A stretch of DNA of 64,000 bases from Niallia sp. XMNu-256 (GCF_036670015.1 NZ_CP137636.1:2086501-2150500), one strand, 5' to 3'. Counted from the stretch's first letter, positions 8,935-18,810 are shown. Notes: generated from the sequence alone by a model not told the origin. Numbers and translations are program-made.

Positions 8935-10344
8935 ATGGAACCAATAAGTACTGAGACCAACCTAATCATTGTTGAAATACAGGGAGATACGTTAACACCC
9001 ATTACGGTTTATCAAAGATTACAGGGGAAAAAGAAATTTCTTCTTGAAAGTTCTCATAAGCATGAAAACTCCGGACGATTTTCATTCATCGGTGCTGAGC
9101 CGTTTAAGGAATTAATTGGATATGGCGACCAAAGTCAAATCGTTACTAAAGATAGGGTAGAGGCAATAACCGAAAAACCATTAGAAGTCCTGAAGGGAAT
9201 GATGGCTTCAAGGAATATAACAGCAGAACCTTTATTTCCATTTGTAGGGGGTGCAGTTGGATATGCTGGTTATGATGCGATTAGACAATATGAAAACATT
9301 GGGAATGTCCCAAAAGATGAGATGAACGTACCGGATGTGCATTTTCTCTTTTTTGAAGTCATTGTTGTTTTTGATCATCTGGAACAAAAAATTTACCTAG
9401 TCGGGGCACCTCATGTTAATGGGTCAACAAAAGACGAACTGATGGAAAAAATTCAAACCATCCAAAATGAAATTCAAAGAAATAGTGAAACGGTAGAAAA
9501 GGAAGCAAAACTGACTGCTTTTCAAGCTTCAATAGCAAAACATGAATTTATCAATCATGTTGCAAAAGCAAAAAAATATATTGAAGAGGGAGATATTTTT
9601 CAAGTCGTTCTATCGCAGAGATTAAAGGCAAAGATTGAAGGGGATCCATTTTCACTGTATCGAAAGCTGAGAATTAAAAATCCATCTCCTTACATGTATT
9701 ATTTCGACTTCTCTGATTACTATATCGCTGGAGTTTCACCCGAAAGTTTAATCAAAGTGAAAGGGAAAACGGTGATTACCAATCCGATTGCAGGAACAAG
9801 ACCAAGGGGAAAAGATGTAGAAGAAGATCAGTACCTTGCTGAAGATTTACTTTCTGATGAAAAGGAATTAGCTGAACATAAAATGCTCGTAGACTTGGGA
9901 CGAAACGATCTTGGGCGTGTGTGTGAGTTCGGAAGTGTTCAATTGAAAAAGTATTTGGAGATTGAAAAATTTAAACATGTTATTCATCTCGTGTCAGAAG
10001 TGGAAGGACAGTTGAAAGACGAAACCAGCCCAATTGATGCATTAATTTCAACCCTACCGGCTGGAACTGTATCAGGGGCACCAAAAATTCGTGCAATGGA
10101 AATCATCAATGAAATGGAAAATTGTAAGAGGGGCATCTATTCAGGAGCAATTGGATATGTTTCCGTCAATGGCAATTTAGATTTCGCTCTTGCAATAAGA
10201 ACCATGGTGATTAAAGGAAATGAGGCATTTATCCAGGCAGGTGCAGGGATCGTCTATGATTCAATTCCGGAGAAGGAATACGAAGAAACGCTTCATAAAT
10301 TAAAAATGTTTTTGGAGGAGAATGTCGATGATTTTATTAATTGA
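8935..10344 (+). CDS. trpE: Anthranilate synthase component I (TrpE)
   Basis: 469-residue chorismate-binding enzyme. With the TrpG amidotransferase it converts chorismate and glutamine to anthranilate, the first step of tryptophan synthesis. Visible: N-terminal domain with the ESSHKHENSGRFSF Trp-binding region (the LLES feedback motif is LLESSHKHE), and the C-terminal chorismate-binding core with NPSPYMYY, NPIAGTRPRG, DEKELAEHKMLVDLGRND and PAGTVSGAPKIRAMEII. Start ATG 8935 follows AAAGGAGGT. The 3' end overlaps trpG. Expression is governed by the tandem Trp T-boxes. Confidence 0.96.
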   Translation: MEPISTETNLIIVEIQGDTLTPITVYQRLQGKKKFLLESSHKHENSGRFSFIGAEPFKELIGYGDQSQIVTKDRVEAITEKPLEVLKGMMASRNITAEPLFPFVGGAVGYAGYDAIRQYENIGNVPKDEMNVPDVHFLFFEVIVVFDHLEQKIYLVGAPHVNGSTKDELMEKIQTIQNEIQRNSETVEKEAKLTAFQASIAKHEFINHVAKAKKYIEEGDIFQVVLSQRLKAKIEGDPFSLYRKLRIKNPSPYMYYFDFSDYYIAGVSPESLIKVKGKTVITNPIAGTRPRGKDVEEDQYLAEDLLSDEKELAEHKMLVDLGRNDLGRVCEFGSVQLKKYLEIEKFKHVIHLVSEVEGQLKDETSPIDALISTLPAGTVSGAPKIRAMEIINEMENCKRGIYSGAIGYVSVNGNLDFALAIRTMVIKGNEAFIQAGAGIVYDSIPEKEYEETLHKLKMFLEENVDDFIN

Positions 10345-10915
10345 TAATTATGACTCCTTTACTTATAACCTATATCAATATCTAGGTGAACTCGGAGAAG
10401 AAGTGATTGTTAAGAGAAACGATGAACTAACGATTGCAGATGTACAGCAACTAAATCCTGAAGTCATTGTGATTTCTCCGGGTCCTGGACGACCGGAACA
10501 AGCGGGGATTTGTACAGATGTCATTAAAACACTGCATAAGGAGTATCCAATTTTAGGAATCTGTTTAGGCCATCAAGCGGTCGGATATAGCTTTGGAGCA
10601 ACCATTACGAAGGCAGACAAGATTATGCATGGAAAAGTTTCAAAAATACAACACGATGAAAACAGTATCTTTTCCCAATTTCCGCAAGGACTCGAGGTAA
10701 TGAGATATCATTCGCTCGTAATCAATAAGGACACACTCCCAGACGAATTGGAAGTATTGGCGACATCGATGGATGATGAAGAGATTATGGCGATTAAACA
10801 TCGAGATTATCCGCTTTATGGGATGCAATTTCATCCCGAATCGATTGGCACAAAGTTAGGAATGCAGTTAGTAGAGAAATGTTTAGACGAGATGAGAGAG
10901 GAAGTGGCAATATGA
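10328..10915 (+). CDS. trpG: Anthranilate synthase glutamine amidotransferase (TrpG/PabA)
   Basis: Class I glutamine amidotransferase of 195 residues. It supplies ammonia to TrpE, and in bacilli the same protein often also serves PabB in folate synthesis. Visible: N-terminal LLIDNYDSFTYNLYQYLGE, nucleophile elbow GICLGHQAVG with the catalytic Cys, and the QFHPESIGT His/Glu pair. Two in-frame ATGs exist, at 10322 and 10328; GGAGG at 10314-10318 is only 3 nt from the first but 9 nt from the second, so 10328 is preferred. The gene overlaps trpE by 17 bp and trpD by 4 bp, indicating tight translational coupling. Its place inside the trp operon differs from B. subtilis, where it is in the folate operon. 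Confidence 0.93.
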   Translation: MILLIDNYDSFTYNLYQYLGELGEEVIVKRNDELTIADVQQLNPEVIVISPGPGRPEQAGICTDVIKTLHKEYPILGICLGHQAVGYSFGATITKADKIMHGKVSKIQHDENSIFSQFPQGLEVMRYHSLVINKDTLPDELEVLATSMDDEEIMAIKHRDYPLYGMQFHPESIGTKLGMQLVEKCLDEMREEVAI

Positions 10916-11934
10916 AGGAAATATTAGCACGCTTAACAACAAGGGAAGAATTATCAAAGGAAGAAATCGGGTCAGCTGTACAATATCTATTTTCAGAAGA
11001 TATTACGGATAGTGAAATTTCAGCTTTTTTAATTGGCTTAAAGGCGAAAGGAGAAACGGTTGCAGAAATTGCCGCTTTAGTGAATGGAATTCGTTCACAT
11101 GCCTTATCTTTTAAGAAGACCATTCCAAATGTAATGGATAATTGTGGAACAGGTGGCGATGGGCTCAAAACGTTCAATATTAGTTCTACTTCCGCCTTTG
11201 TGATTGCTGCGGCTGGGATCCCTGTTGCGAAACACGGCAACCGCAGTGTTTCGAGTAAAACGGGCAGTGCCGATGTTCTAGAGGAGTTAGGGATTGAATT
11301 TAACTTACCTGCAGAAAAAATTGAAGAGATTATTGAAGAGGTTGGGATCGCATTTTTGTATGCGCCGAATGTTCATCCAAATATTAAACGAATCCAAAAA
11401 GTTCGCCGCGATCTAGGCATTCCAACTGTCTTTAATTTATTAGGGCCGTTAATGAATCCTGTTAATTTAGATACTCAATTTTTAGGGGTTTACCGCCGTG
11501 ATTTAGCGCCGATGTTTGCCCAAGTTCTTCATGAGTTGGGAAGAAAGCGGGCGGTTGTCTTAAATGGAGCAGGTTCAATGGATGAAGCTTCCCTTCAAGG
11601 TGAAAACTTTCTGGTTGTTTTAGAAAATGGAAAAATCACAGAAAAAACATTACATCCGGAAGAAGTTGGGCTGCCTGTCTATCCGAATGAAGCGATTGTC
11701 GGTGGTTTTGCCAATAAAAATGCCGAAATACTACGAAATGTACTTAAAGGGAAAAAAGGTGCCCATCGTGATACCGTATTATTGAATGCTGGCATTGGAA
11801 TTTATGTCGGTGGGAAAGCAGACAGCATTGAAGACGGAGTGAAGGTAGCAACAGAAATGATTGATAGCGGTGCAGCCTATGAGAAACTACAACATTTAAT
11901 CGAAGCAAGTAATATAAAAAGTGAGGTGGTCTAA
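10912..11934 (+). CDS. trpD: Anthranilate phosphoribosyltransferase (TrpD)
   Basis: 340 residues from ATG 10912, which overlaps the trpG stop as ATGA; the frame is open to 10879 but that extension lies within trpG. It transfers phosphoribose from PRPP to anthranilate. Visible: N-terminal helical domain (LTTREELSKEEIGSAV), PRPP/Mg motif DNCGTGGDGLKTFNIS, AKHGNRSVSSKTGSADVLEELG, and RRDLGIPTVFNLLGPLMNP. Standard length and all conserved motifs present. Confidence 0.96.
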   Translation: MKEILARLTTREELSKEEIGSAVQYLFSEDITDSEISAFLIGLKAKGETVAEIAALVNGIRSHALSFKKTIPNVMDNCGTGGDGLKTFNISSTSAFVIAAAGIPVAKHGNRSVSSKTGSADVLEELGIEFNLPAEKIEEIIEEVGIAFLYAPNVHPNIKRIQKVRRDLGIPTVFNLLGPLMNPVNLDTQFLGVYRRDLAPMFAQVLHELGRKRAVVLNGAGSMDEASLQGENFLVVLENGKITEKTLHPEEVGLPVYPNEAIVGGFANKNAEILRNVLKGKKGAHRDTVLLNAGIGIYVGGKADSIEDGVKVATEMIDSGAAYEKLQHLIEASNIKSEVV

Positions 11935-11935
11935 A

Positions 11936-12727
11936 ATGGCAACCATTTTAGATGCAATTATTGCAGAGAAAAAAGTAGAAGTTGAATTATTAAAGAAGAA
12001 CCCCGTTTTATTAAATAAGGAAAATCCACATCCGCATTATTCATTACGATCTATTCTTGAAAAGGCTGAAAACTTAACGATTATTGCCGAATTTAAACGG
12101 GCAAGTCCCTCAAAAGGCGAAATAAATCCAAATGTAAGTCCAGCCGAACAAACAAGCTCTTACATTCGATACGGAGCGGATGCTTGTTCCGTATTAACGG
12201 ACAAAAAATTCTTTAAAGGAGAATTCTCTGATTTAGAAGAAGTGCGACAAACGATCCAAGCGCCGATTCTATGCAAAGATTTTGTTATTGATCCTGTTCA
12301 AATCGACATTGCTAAAAATGTCGGTGCCAATGTAATCTTACTCATTGTTGCTGCATTAAGTGAAGAAAAGTTAAACGCCCTCTATCGTTATGCAACTGAA
12401 CAAAAGCTTGATGTATTAATGGAAGTTCATAACGAAGAAGAATTAGAAATGGCTTTAAAAACAGGGGCAAAAATCATTGGCGTTAATAATCGGAATTTAA
12501 AAGACTTCCATGTCGATTTAGCGGTTACAGAAAGACTTGCACCAATCGTAAAGCAAAGTGGGGCCTATTTAATCAGTGAAAGCGGCATTAAAGACCTTGA
12601 AGATGTTAAAAGGGTAGTAAAAGCCGGTGCTAATGGGATTTTAGTGGGGGAAACATTAATGTTAGCGGAAAATATCGAGCAAACATTAAAAAGCATGAAA
12701 CTGCCTATCCAAAAGGTGACCCAATGA
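11936..12727 (+). CDS. trpC: Indole-3-glycerol phosphate synthase (TrpC)
   Basis: 263-residue TIM barrel that cyclises CdRP to indole-3-glycerol phosphate. Visible: N-terminal ILDAIIAEKKVEVE, catalytic-loop IIAEFKRASPSKGEI, LCKDFVIDP, IGVNNRNLKDF and LISESGI, with GANGILVGETLM for phosphate binding. Start ATG 11936 is chosen because GAGGTGG (11923-11929) precedes it; the frame itself opens at 11921 within trpD. The stop overlaps trpF by 4 bp. Confidence 0.95.
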   Translation: MATILDAIIAEKKVEVELLKKNPVLLNKENPHPHYSLRSILEKAENLTIIAEFKRASPSKGEINPNVSPAEQTSSYIRYGADACSVLTDKKFFKGEFSDLEEVRQTIQAPILCKDFVIDPVQIDIAKNVGANVILLIVAALSEEKLNALYRYATEQKLDVLMEVHNEEELEMALKTGAKIIGVNNRNLKDFHVDLAVTERLAPIVKQSGAYLISESGIKDLEDVKRVVKAGANGILVGETLMLAENIEQTLKSMKLPIQKVTQ

Positions 12728-13344
12728 TGAAGGTAAAAATATGTGGAATAACGAATGAAGAAACTGCCCAGTTTGCTGTAAAAACGGGTGCAGATGCCAT
12801 CGGATTTGTCTTTGCTGAAAGCAAGCGAAAAGTCTCCCTTCCGAACGCAAAGAGGATTATTTCTACATTGCCAGAAGAAATAAAAAAGGTTGGGGTTTTT
12901 GTTAATCCAAGTAGAGAGACCATTGAAGAAACGGTTTTGACAACAGGAATTGACACGGTACAGCTCCATGGAAATGAAACGCCTGAATTTTGTGATTCCC
13001 TACCATATTCCATAATCAAGGCATTTAGTATCGAATCTAAGGAAGACTTAGAAAAAATCCATGATTATACATGTGAATATGTCCTTTTAGACGGTCCAAA
13101 AGGAAAATACTATGGCGGGAATGGAATTGCTTTTGATTGGGAGCTGTTATCCTCCTTTGATTTTAAAGACAAAAAGGTCATCCTTGCTGGAGGGTTAACG
13201 ATCGATAATGTACACGAAGCAATGATTCAGAAGAATGTGCATATGTTAGATGTGAGCAGTGGGGTTGAGACAAACGGTGAGAAAGATTTGTCCAAAATAA
13301 CGAAATTTATATCGGCTGTTAAAGGGGTTAAATCCATTTCATAA
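12724..13344 (+). CDS. trpF: Phosphoribosylanthranilate isomerase (TrpF)
   Basis: 206-residue TIM barrel that converts PRA to CdRP. Visible: VKICGITNEETA with the catalytic Cys, GFVFAESKRKVS, VGVFVNPS, VQLHGNE, LLDGPKGKYYGGNGIAFDW with the catalytic Asp, LAGGLTIDNV and DVSSGVETNGEKD. The second ATG (12727) also fits. It is the last gene of the cluster: trpB and trpA, which normally follow, are absent, and the next gene downstream is a small unrelated ORF. The order of use is TrpE/G, D, F, C. Confidence 0.95.
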   Translation: MMKVKICGITNEETAQFAVKTGADAIGFVFAESKRKVSLPNAKRIISTLPEEIKKVGVFVNPSRETIEETVLTTGIDTVQLHGNETPEFCDSLPYSIIKAFSIESKEDLEKIHDYTCEYVLLDGPKGKYYGGNGIAFDWELLSSFDFKDKKVILAGGLTIDNVHEAMIQKNVHMLDVSSGVETNGEKDLSKITKFISAVKGVKSIS

Positions 13345-13421
13345 TCTTACAGTAGATAAAAGAATATTTCCTCTTTACTTGTTAATAATGATAATAATTA
13401 TTTATACGAAATAGGAGGAAA

Positions 13422-13637
13422 ATGGATCGTCAACAATTTGAACAGCTCGGTGAAGAATTGAGAAAAATCGGTCATAGAAGAAGACAGCTTGCAGAGCAAA
13501 TCTTCGAAGAGGTAAAAGAGGGGGATGACATCACATCAAAACAGCTTTACCAAGAATTAAGTGATGTATCTGACCAGGCAATGAACATTATGATGCGTCA
13601 AAAAGAAATGTTCGATCAAGAAGTACAAAGGCTATAG
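13422..13637 (+). CDS. Small charged helical protein, unknown function
   Basis: 71 residues, strongly charged and predicted all-helical (EELRKIGHRRRQLAEQI, QAMNIMMRQKEMFDQEV); no Cys and no membrane segment. ATG 13422 follows AGGAGGAAA, an excellent ribosome-binding site, and a terminator follows the stop directly, so it is a real gene. I do not recognise a family. It sits between trpF and a convergent AI-2E-type transporter; the 77 bp upstream are AT-rich (ATAATGATAATAATTATT) and may hold its own promoter. Confidence 0.7.
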   Translation: MDRQQFEQLGEELRKIGHRRRQLAEQIFEEVKEGDDITSKQLYQELSDVSDQAMNIMMRQKEMFDQEVQRL

Positions 13638-13666
13638 AAAAAAGGACCTGTCTAGGTCCTTTTTTT
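13638..13666. terminator. Bidirectional terminator
   Basis: AAAAAAGGACC and GGTCCTTTTTTT flank a short loop between the convergent small gene and the AI-2E-type transporter gene. Confidence 0.85.
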
Positions 13667-14798
13667 ATGAATCATTATGAATCGTTAAATTCCGTAATTG
13701 GAGAAAGCGGACAAAATTCAATATGATCGTTTTCGTTACCGCATAAAAAGGTACAGCTAAAATCATGCCGAGTAGGCCGGCTAAATTTCCAGCAACAAGG
13801 AGAATGACGATGATTGTGACTGGATGGGTATCTAATTTCTTTCCTAAAATAAGCGGAGATAAGACATTTCCCTCCAACTGTTGTGCGATTGTAATCACAA
13901 CAATGACTAAAATGGCTTTCGTTGGTGAATCAAATAAAGCAATTAGCACAGCTGGAGCTCCACCTAATATCGGACCGACATATGGAATGATATTCGTGAC
14001 AGCGACAATAAGAGCCATTACTAAAGCATAAGGTAAATCAATGATTAAATAACCAATAAAAGCGAGCGTACCCACAAATAAAGCGACGGTTACTTGACCA
14101 TTAATATAGGCAGCAAGGGTTTCACCGGTATCTTTTAATGTTTTTAACCCTTCGTTTCGATAGGATGCGGGAAAAAATTTACCAACCATTCCTGGAAACT
14201 TATCTCCATCCTTAAACATGTAAAAAAGTAAGAAAGGCACCGTAATTATCGTAACAGCGATATTAGCTACCATACTAAATATCCCAGAAATGCTATCTGT
14301 AATCCGATTTGGAAGCGTTGCTGCATAGTCATTTAATTCTTTAACAATATTACTAATGGATACATAATCTTGTGTCATCACCCATTTAAACTGTTCGGTT
14401 TCAGACAATTGATTAATAAATTTCATAGTCTGGTTGTAATAGAACGGGACGTCATTTGCAAAAGCCATGATCTGCTTTGAAATCATCGGGATTAGATTAC
14501 CAACAAGAAGGGAAATAATCCCAATAATTACGACATATACAACAAGAATCGCTAAAATTCTTGGAAGTTTCATTTTTTGCAAAAGACCAATTAAGGGATT
14601 AAGTAAAAAATATAAGAAACCAGATATAATGATTGGAAAGAAAAGTGTTGAGAAGAAAATACCAATCGGTTCAAATAAGAATGTTATTTTTGTTGATAGG
14701 TAAATGATGCTTACAATAATTAGAATTTGTAATGCCCAATATTGAAAATTTTTCTTTTTTGTCAAACGTTTCACCTTTTTCATTCTAGATATCAACAT
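13665..14798 (-). CDS. AI-2E family transporter (PF01594-type membrane protein)
   Basis: 377-residue polytopic membrane protein of the AI-2 exporter (TqsA/YdiK/YueF) family. About seven or eight hydrophobic segments; visible family marks are IVVSIIYLSTKI near the N-terminus, a paired-helix region around FFPIIISGFLYFLLNPLI, YVGPILGGAPAVLIALF and QQLEGNVLSPLILGKKL, which is the characteristic conserved block, followed by HPVTIIVILL. No strong ribosome-binding site precedes ATG 14798; a TTG at 14765 behind AAAAAGGTGA is a possible start. Family members transport diverse solutes, sometimes Na+/Li+ or an autoinducer, so no substrate is claimed. Confidence 0.85.
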   Translation of the reverse strand: MLISRMKKVKRLTKKKNFQYWALQILIIVSIIYLSTKITFLFEPIGIFFSTLFFPIIISGFLYFLLNPLIGLLQKMKLPRILAILVVYVVIIGIISLLVGNLIPMISKQIMAFANDVPFYYNQTMKFINQLSETEQFKWVMTQDYVSISNIVKELNDYAATLPNRITDSISGIFSMVANIAVTIITVPFLLFYMFKDGDKFPGMVGKFFPASYRNEGLKTLKDTGETLAAYINGQVTVALFVGTLAFIGYLIIDLPYALVMALIVAVTNIIPYVGPILGGAPAVLIALFDSPTKAILVIVVITIAQQLEGNVLSPLILGKKLDTHPVTIIVILLVAGNLAGLLGMILAVPFYAVTKTIILNFVRFLQLRNLTIHNDS

Positions 14799-14875
14799 TA
14801 TAACAAAATTACCAGATTATAGCTCAACTTAACCTTAAAAATTAATTTATAAATTTGGTAAGCCTCATGGCTCCC

Positions 14876-15170
14876 TTGACATAAATTATTTTCATAGGCA
14901 TAATAATCATAATAATAGAAATTGAACGTTTGAAGATGGACTAGTATGAGAACCTTGATGTGCCAGAGAGTGGGGTTTATAAGCTGAAAGACTTCATCAC
15001 AAGAAAGCCTCAGAACCTACCATCTTAGTCCTATGTGAAAAACATAGGCGCTTTCACAGCGTTATCATGCCTAAGTGGGATACAATTGAATTGTGTCCAA
15101 TAAAGGTGGTACCACGGAAAACATGAGCCCTTTTCGTCCTTTTTATTACAGGATGAAAGGGCTCTTTATT
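14876..15170 (+). promoter_or_regulatory. Promoter and proline T-box leader of proBA
   Basis: TTGACA (14876-14881), 17 bp, CATAAT (14899-14904) is followed by a T-box leader. Its specifier loop reads CAGAACCTACC with the codon CCT (Pro) at 15016-15018. The T-box AAAGGTGGTACCACGG is at 15102-15117. The terminator pairs GAGCCCTTTTCGTCCT (from 15125) with AGGATGAAAGGGCTC (to 15164), followed by a T-rich tail. Uncharged tRNA-Pro should allow readthrough into proB. The Pro specifier and proBA agree with each other. Confidence 0.92.
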
Positions 15171-15260
15171 TATATTAAATTTGTATGATAAATTGTGAAA
15201 TTAGTTATACAAACTGAAAATTAAAAATAGATTTGATAAAATAAAAAATGAGGTTGTAAA

Positions 15261-16370
15261 ATGGAGAAAAAGCGTATTGTTGTAAAAATTGGTAGTAGTT
15301 CATTGACAAATTCAAAAGGAGAGATTGATCAAGAAAAGTTTATCGATCATGTTGAAGCCCTAGCTTTGCTAAGACAAGAAGGACATGAGGTTCTCTTAGT
15401 TTCTTCTGGAGCTGTCGCTGCTGGTTTTTCGCGCTTAGGTTATCCATCAAGACCTGTTACATTAAAGGGGAATCAAGCAGCAGCAGCTGTCGGTCAAAGC
15501 ATTCTCATTCAATCCTACTTTGAACAATTTAATCAATTTCAAATCACTCCTGCTCAAATTTTGTTAACAAGAAACGATTTCTCTAAAAAGGATCGTTACC
15601 GAAATGCCTTTGCAACGATATCCGAATTATTGGAAAGAGGAATTCTTCCGATTATTAATGAGAATGATACCGTCTCTGTAAAAGAGTTAACCTTTGGTGA
15701 CAATGATATGCTTTCAGCACTGGTAAGCGGACTCGTCCATGCTGACAAACTGATTATTTTGACAGATATTAATGGTCTCTATGATTCAAATCCATTTGAA
15801 AATCCAGCGGCTAAAAGATGGACTCATCTCCAAGAGGTTACAGATGACACGTTAAAAATGGCTGGCGGATCAGGGTCAAAAGTAGGAACAGGAGGCATGA
15901 GATCTAAATTATTAGCAGCCAAAACTGCACTTGCATTAGGGGTAAAGGTGTTTATTGGCAAAGGAGCTGGCAAAGAAAAGCTTCTTCATATTCTTCAGGG
16001 AAAAGGAGATGGGACCTATATTGGAAGTGATTACCTCGAATCTGTAAACAATCCAAAGCAATGGATTGCCTTACACTCTGAATCCTCTGGAAAAATTTAT
16101 ATCGATGAAGGGGCTGAGTTAGCAATGACCTATAATGGCAGTAGTTTATTGCCAGCTGGGGTTTATGGGGTTGAGGGAATTTTTAATAAAGGTGATGTCG
16201 TAGAAGTCTATGGTAAAAAAGGAATGCTTGGAAAAGGCGAGGTCCATTTTTCATCAGAGGAATTGGAACAGATCATGGGTAAAAACACTCAAGATGTTTC
16301 ACGAGAGTTAGAAAAGGATACATCCGTCGTGATTCATCGTAATCAATGGGTTCAATTAAATAATCATTAG
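15261..16370 (+). CDS. proB: Glutamate 5-kinase (ProB)
   Basis: 369 residues. Catalyses the first step of proline synthesis, glutamate to gamma-glutamyl phosphate. Amino-acid-kinase domain: [56 protein letters not shown] and [15 protein letters not shown]-terminal PUA domain (about residues 275-360) is present, as in full-length ProB. It starts at ATG 15261 behind a weak TGAGGT site and is followed after 12 bp by proA. Proline-starvation control by the T-box suggests the anabolic pathway rather than an osmostress-only proHJ system. Confidence 0.95.
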   Translation: MEKKRIVVKIGSSSLTNSKGEIDQEKFIDHVEALALLRQEGHEVLLVSSGAVAAGFSRLGYPSRPVTLKGNQAAAAVGQSILIQSYFEQFNQFQITPAQILLTRNDFSKKDRYRNAFATISELLERGILPIINENDTVSVKELTFGDNDMLSALVSGLVHADKLIILTDINGLYDSNPFENPAAKRWTHLQEVTDDTLKMAGGSGSKVGTGGMRSKLLAAKTALALGVKVFIGKGAGKEKLLHILQGKGDGTYIGSDYLESVNNPKQWIALHSESSGKIYIDEGAELAMTYNGSSLLPAGVYGVEGIFNKGDVVEVYGKKGMLGKGEVHFSSEELEQIMGKNTQDVSRELEKDTSVVIHRNQWVQLNNH

Positions 16371-16382
16371 GGGGATTAGCAC

Positions 16383-17630
16383 ATGAGCGAAATTAAACAA
16401 AAAGCAAAAGCAGCAAAAAAGGTAAGTTTTGAGTTAGTTAATAAAACAACAGAGGAGAAAAATGAGGCTTTAGCACAAATAGCGAAGCAATTAATCATTG
16501 ATAAAGATGAAATATTAAAAGAAAATGAGAAAGACCTGCAAAAGGGAAAAGAGAAGGGACTTTCTGAAGCGGTTTTAGATCGGATTATGTTAAATGAAAA
16601 AAGAATTATTGATATGTCAGAAGCGATTCAACAACTAATTGGTTTAGAGGATCCAGTTGGCGAAGTTTTGGAATCCATCAAAAAGGAAAATGGGTTAAAT
16701 ATTGTGAGTAAAAGGGTTCCAATTGGAGTAATTGGGATGATTTATGAAGCTAGACCCAATGTTACAGTTGATGCAGCAACCTTATCTTTAAAAACGGGGA
16801 ATGCCATGATCTTAAGAGGAAGCTCATCGGCAGCTCACTCCAATCAGGTTTTAACAAAAACGATTCATCGGGCGCTTGAAAAAACATCCATTCCGGTAGA
16901 CGCTGTTCAGTCAATTGAAGATACGAGTCGTGAAGCTGCTAAAGAATTATTCCATCTAAAAGAGTATCTAGATGTGTTAATTCCACGTGGAGGGAAAAAG
17001 CTAATTGATACGGTTATAAATGAAGCATCTGTTCCAGTATTGGAAACAGGAGCAGGGAATTGCCATATTTTTATCGATGAAAGTGCAAAAGCGGACATGG
17101 CAATTCAAATTGCGATCAATGGAAAAACGCAACGTCCATCTGTTTGTAATGCAATTGAAACGATCCTTGTTCATGAGAATTGGTTTGATCAACATGGAGT
17201 CGAATTGTTGAAAGCCTTACAGGAAAAAGATGTGAAAATTAGCGGAGATGGAAAAATTTGCCAAGTTTATCCAGATGCAACATTAGCAACAGAAGAAGAC
17301 TGGAATACAGAGTATCTAGGCTTAGCTGTTGGTGTGAAGGTAGTATCAAATGTGACAGAAGCGATTCAACATATTAATCAATATGGAACGAAGCATTCTG
17401 AAGCAATTATTACTGAAAACGAAGGAAATGCTTCTTCCTTCTTAACTTTAGTTGATGCGGCTGCTGTTTACCATAACGCGTCAACAAGATTTACAGACGG
17501 ATTCGAATTCGGATTTGGCGCAGAAATTGGCATTAGCACCCAAAAACTTCATGCTAGAGGTCCTATGGGGTTAAAAGCACTTACCTCCAGCAAGTACTTT
17601 ATTTATGGAGAGGGCCAAACAAGAAATTAA
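16383..17630 (+). CDS. proA: Gamma-glutamyl phosphate reductase (ProA)
   Basis: 415-residue NADPH-dependent aldehyde-dehydrogenase-like enzyme; reduces gamma-glutamyl phosphate to glutamate semialdehyde. Visible: [53 protein letters not shown] with [11 protein letters not shown] (the catalytic Cys in PSVCNAIE), and [27 protein letters not shown]. Second gene of proBA, 12 bp after proB with GGGGGATTAGC as ribosome-binding site. A terminator follows at 17638. Confidence 0.96.
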   Translation: MSEIKQKAKAAKKVSFELVNKTTEEKNEALAQIAKQLIIDKDEILKENEKDLQKGKEKGLSEAVLDRIMLNEKRIIDMSEAIQQLIGLEDPVGEVLESIKKENGLNIVSKRVPIGVIGMIYEARPNVTVDAATLSLKTGNAMILRGSSSAAHSNQVLTKTIHRALEKTSIPVDAVQSIEDTSREAAKELFHLKEYLDVLIPRGGKKLIDTVINEASVPVLETGAGNCHIFIDESAKADMAIQIAINGKTQRPSVCNAIETILVHENWFDQHGVELLKALQEKDVKISGDGKICQVYPDATLATEEDWNTEYLGLAVGVKVVSNVTEAIQHINQYGTKHSEAIITENEGNASSFLTLVDAAAVYHNASTRFTDGFEFGFGAEIGISTQKLHARGPMGLKALTSSKYFIYGEGQTRN

Positions 17631-17637
17631 AAAATGA

Positions 17638-17668
17638 AAAGCAGGATCGCTTGAAGCGGTCCTGCTTT
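17638..17668. terminator. Terminator after proA
   Basis: AAAGCAGGA...CGC pairs with GCG...TCCTGCTTT around a 5-nt loop, then TTA; shared with the convergent cupin gene. Confidence 0.8.
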
Positions 17669-17673
17669 TATGG

Positions 17674-18015
17674 TTAGATGTCCTTTGCAAAATTGTCGTT
17701 AGGAATATTGCATAAGGTAACATACAGGCTAACCGGTTCATTGCTTGTGTTTTTAAAAGCAAATTCTTCGTCACCCTCTGCATAAATAGCATCATTCATC
17801 GTGATTTCGGTTTCTTGTCCATTAATGACCAAGGTTCCTTTTCCTTTAATAACGGTTAAAAATAAATCGGAGCCAGGGTGTGTATGAGTCGGTAACTCTT
17901 GTCCCGGTTGAAAATTAAGAACAAATGCTGTATTCTTCCCCTTTTTAAAAAGGATTCGTTTTGTGAATCTTTCATCACTATACTCGATACTATCAAGGAT
18001 TGACCTTTTTTCCAT
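17674..18015 (-). CDS. Small cupin-domain protein
   Basis: 113 residues from ATG 18015, chosen because AGGTGG lies 5-6 nt upstream; the GTG at 18024 overlaps that site. Single double-stranded beta-helix (cupin_2): PGQELPTHTHPGSDLFLTVIKG gives the metal-binding His-x-His plus later ligands, and GKGTLVINGQETEITMNDAIYAEGDEEFAF the second cupin half. Such stand-alone cupins bind small ligands or act as minor enzymes; no specific role can be given. It is convergent with proA. Confidence 0.8.
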   Translation of the reverse strand: MEKRSILDSIEYSDERFTKRILFKKGKNTAFVLNFQPGQELPTHTHPGSDLFLTVIKGKGTLVINGQETEITMNDAIYAEGDEEFAFKNTSNEPVSLYVTLCNIPNDNFAKDI

Positions 18016-18377
18016 CTCTTCCACCTCATTTAATAATAATCATTTAAATGTCCCTTAAATAAGAAATACATAAAAAACTCGTCACCATTGATTTTCCCTA
18101 CCTATTAAAAAAATAACAGTATTTTGTTATTATTTCTCGGGAAAGCGCAAAAATAGACATTTCCCAAAAGTTCTATGTCATATTTTGGATAAATAGATAA
18201 CAATCAGAGTAACTTTGTCTAATTAAGTTGTAACTTATGTCACTCTGTTTACAATAGACGAAGTTTTTCAGGGAAATAGATAGAATGATAAGTACTATTA
18301 ATTGTACGTATAAAGTGGTAAGCTAAAATAAATATCAATTTTTCTCCTAAAAAAAGGAATAATGGGGGAGTTTTATC
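18016..18377. other. Intergenic region, no gene seen
   Basis: 362 bp, AT-rich. It holds the upstream regions of the divergent cupin gene and the gene at 18378. I find no T-box, riboswitch core, repeat copy or supported small ORF. Ribosome-binding sites lie at the two edges (AGGTGG on the minus strand, GGGGGAG before 18378). Confidence 0.5.
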
Positions 18378-18791
18378 ATGTTAAAAACCACAAAAAAATT
18401 AGTAAATGAAGAGAAGGTTGTAAGAATCCTAACCGACATTGTCAAAAAATCGTATGAGGAAATAATAGATGACCCTGTTTTACTTTGTTTAGAATGCACA
18501 GATGTTGATTTAGATGTTGCAACGGCCAATCACTTTGAATTTCAAGAGGCCATAAAGGAGAATTTTGAATTGGACGAGTACGGAGATGTGATTCACTATG
18601 AAGAATACCAGCTATTAATGAAGGAATTATTTGACTTCTTCATAGAATTGCATATTCATAGCGAATGGTTTGACTATTTCCCAGAGGGAGAGTACATCGT
18701 AAATGGGGAAGGGCTTTTGTCAGATTCTGAAGTCATTGCTCCGAAAGGAACCTTTTATGCCCCCTTTGAAGAAGCAACGATCGAATCTTAA
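18378..18791 (+). CDS. Acidic hypothetical protein
   Basis: 137 residues, very acidic (many Glu/Asp, e.g. ELDEYGDVIHYEEYQ), with no membrane segment or signal peptide. It starts at ATG 18378 behind GGGGGAG. The gene at 18811 begins 19 bp after its stop, so the two are probably cotranscribed. I do not recognise the family; a cytoplasmic soluble protein is all that can be inferred. Confidence 0.7.
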   Translation: MLKTTKKLVNEEKVVRILTDIVKKSYEEIIDDPVLLCLECTDVDLDVATANHFEFQEAIKENFELDEYGDVIHYEEYQLLMKELFDFFIELHIHSEWFDYFPEGEYIVNGEGLLSDSEVIAPKGTFYAPFEEATIES

Positions 18792-18810
18792 AGCAATGGG
18801 AGTGTAAAAT

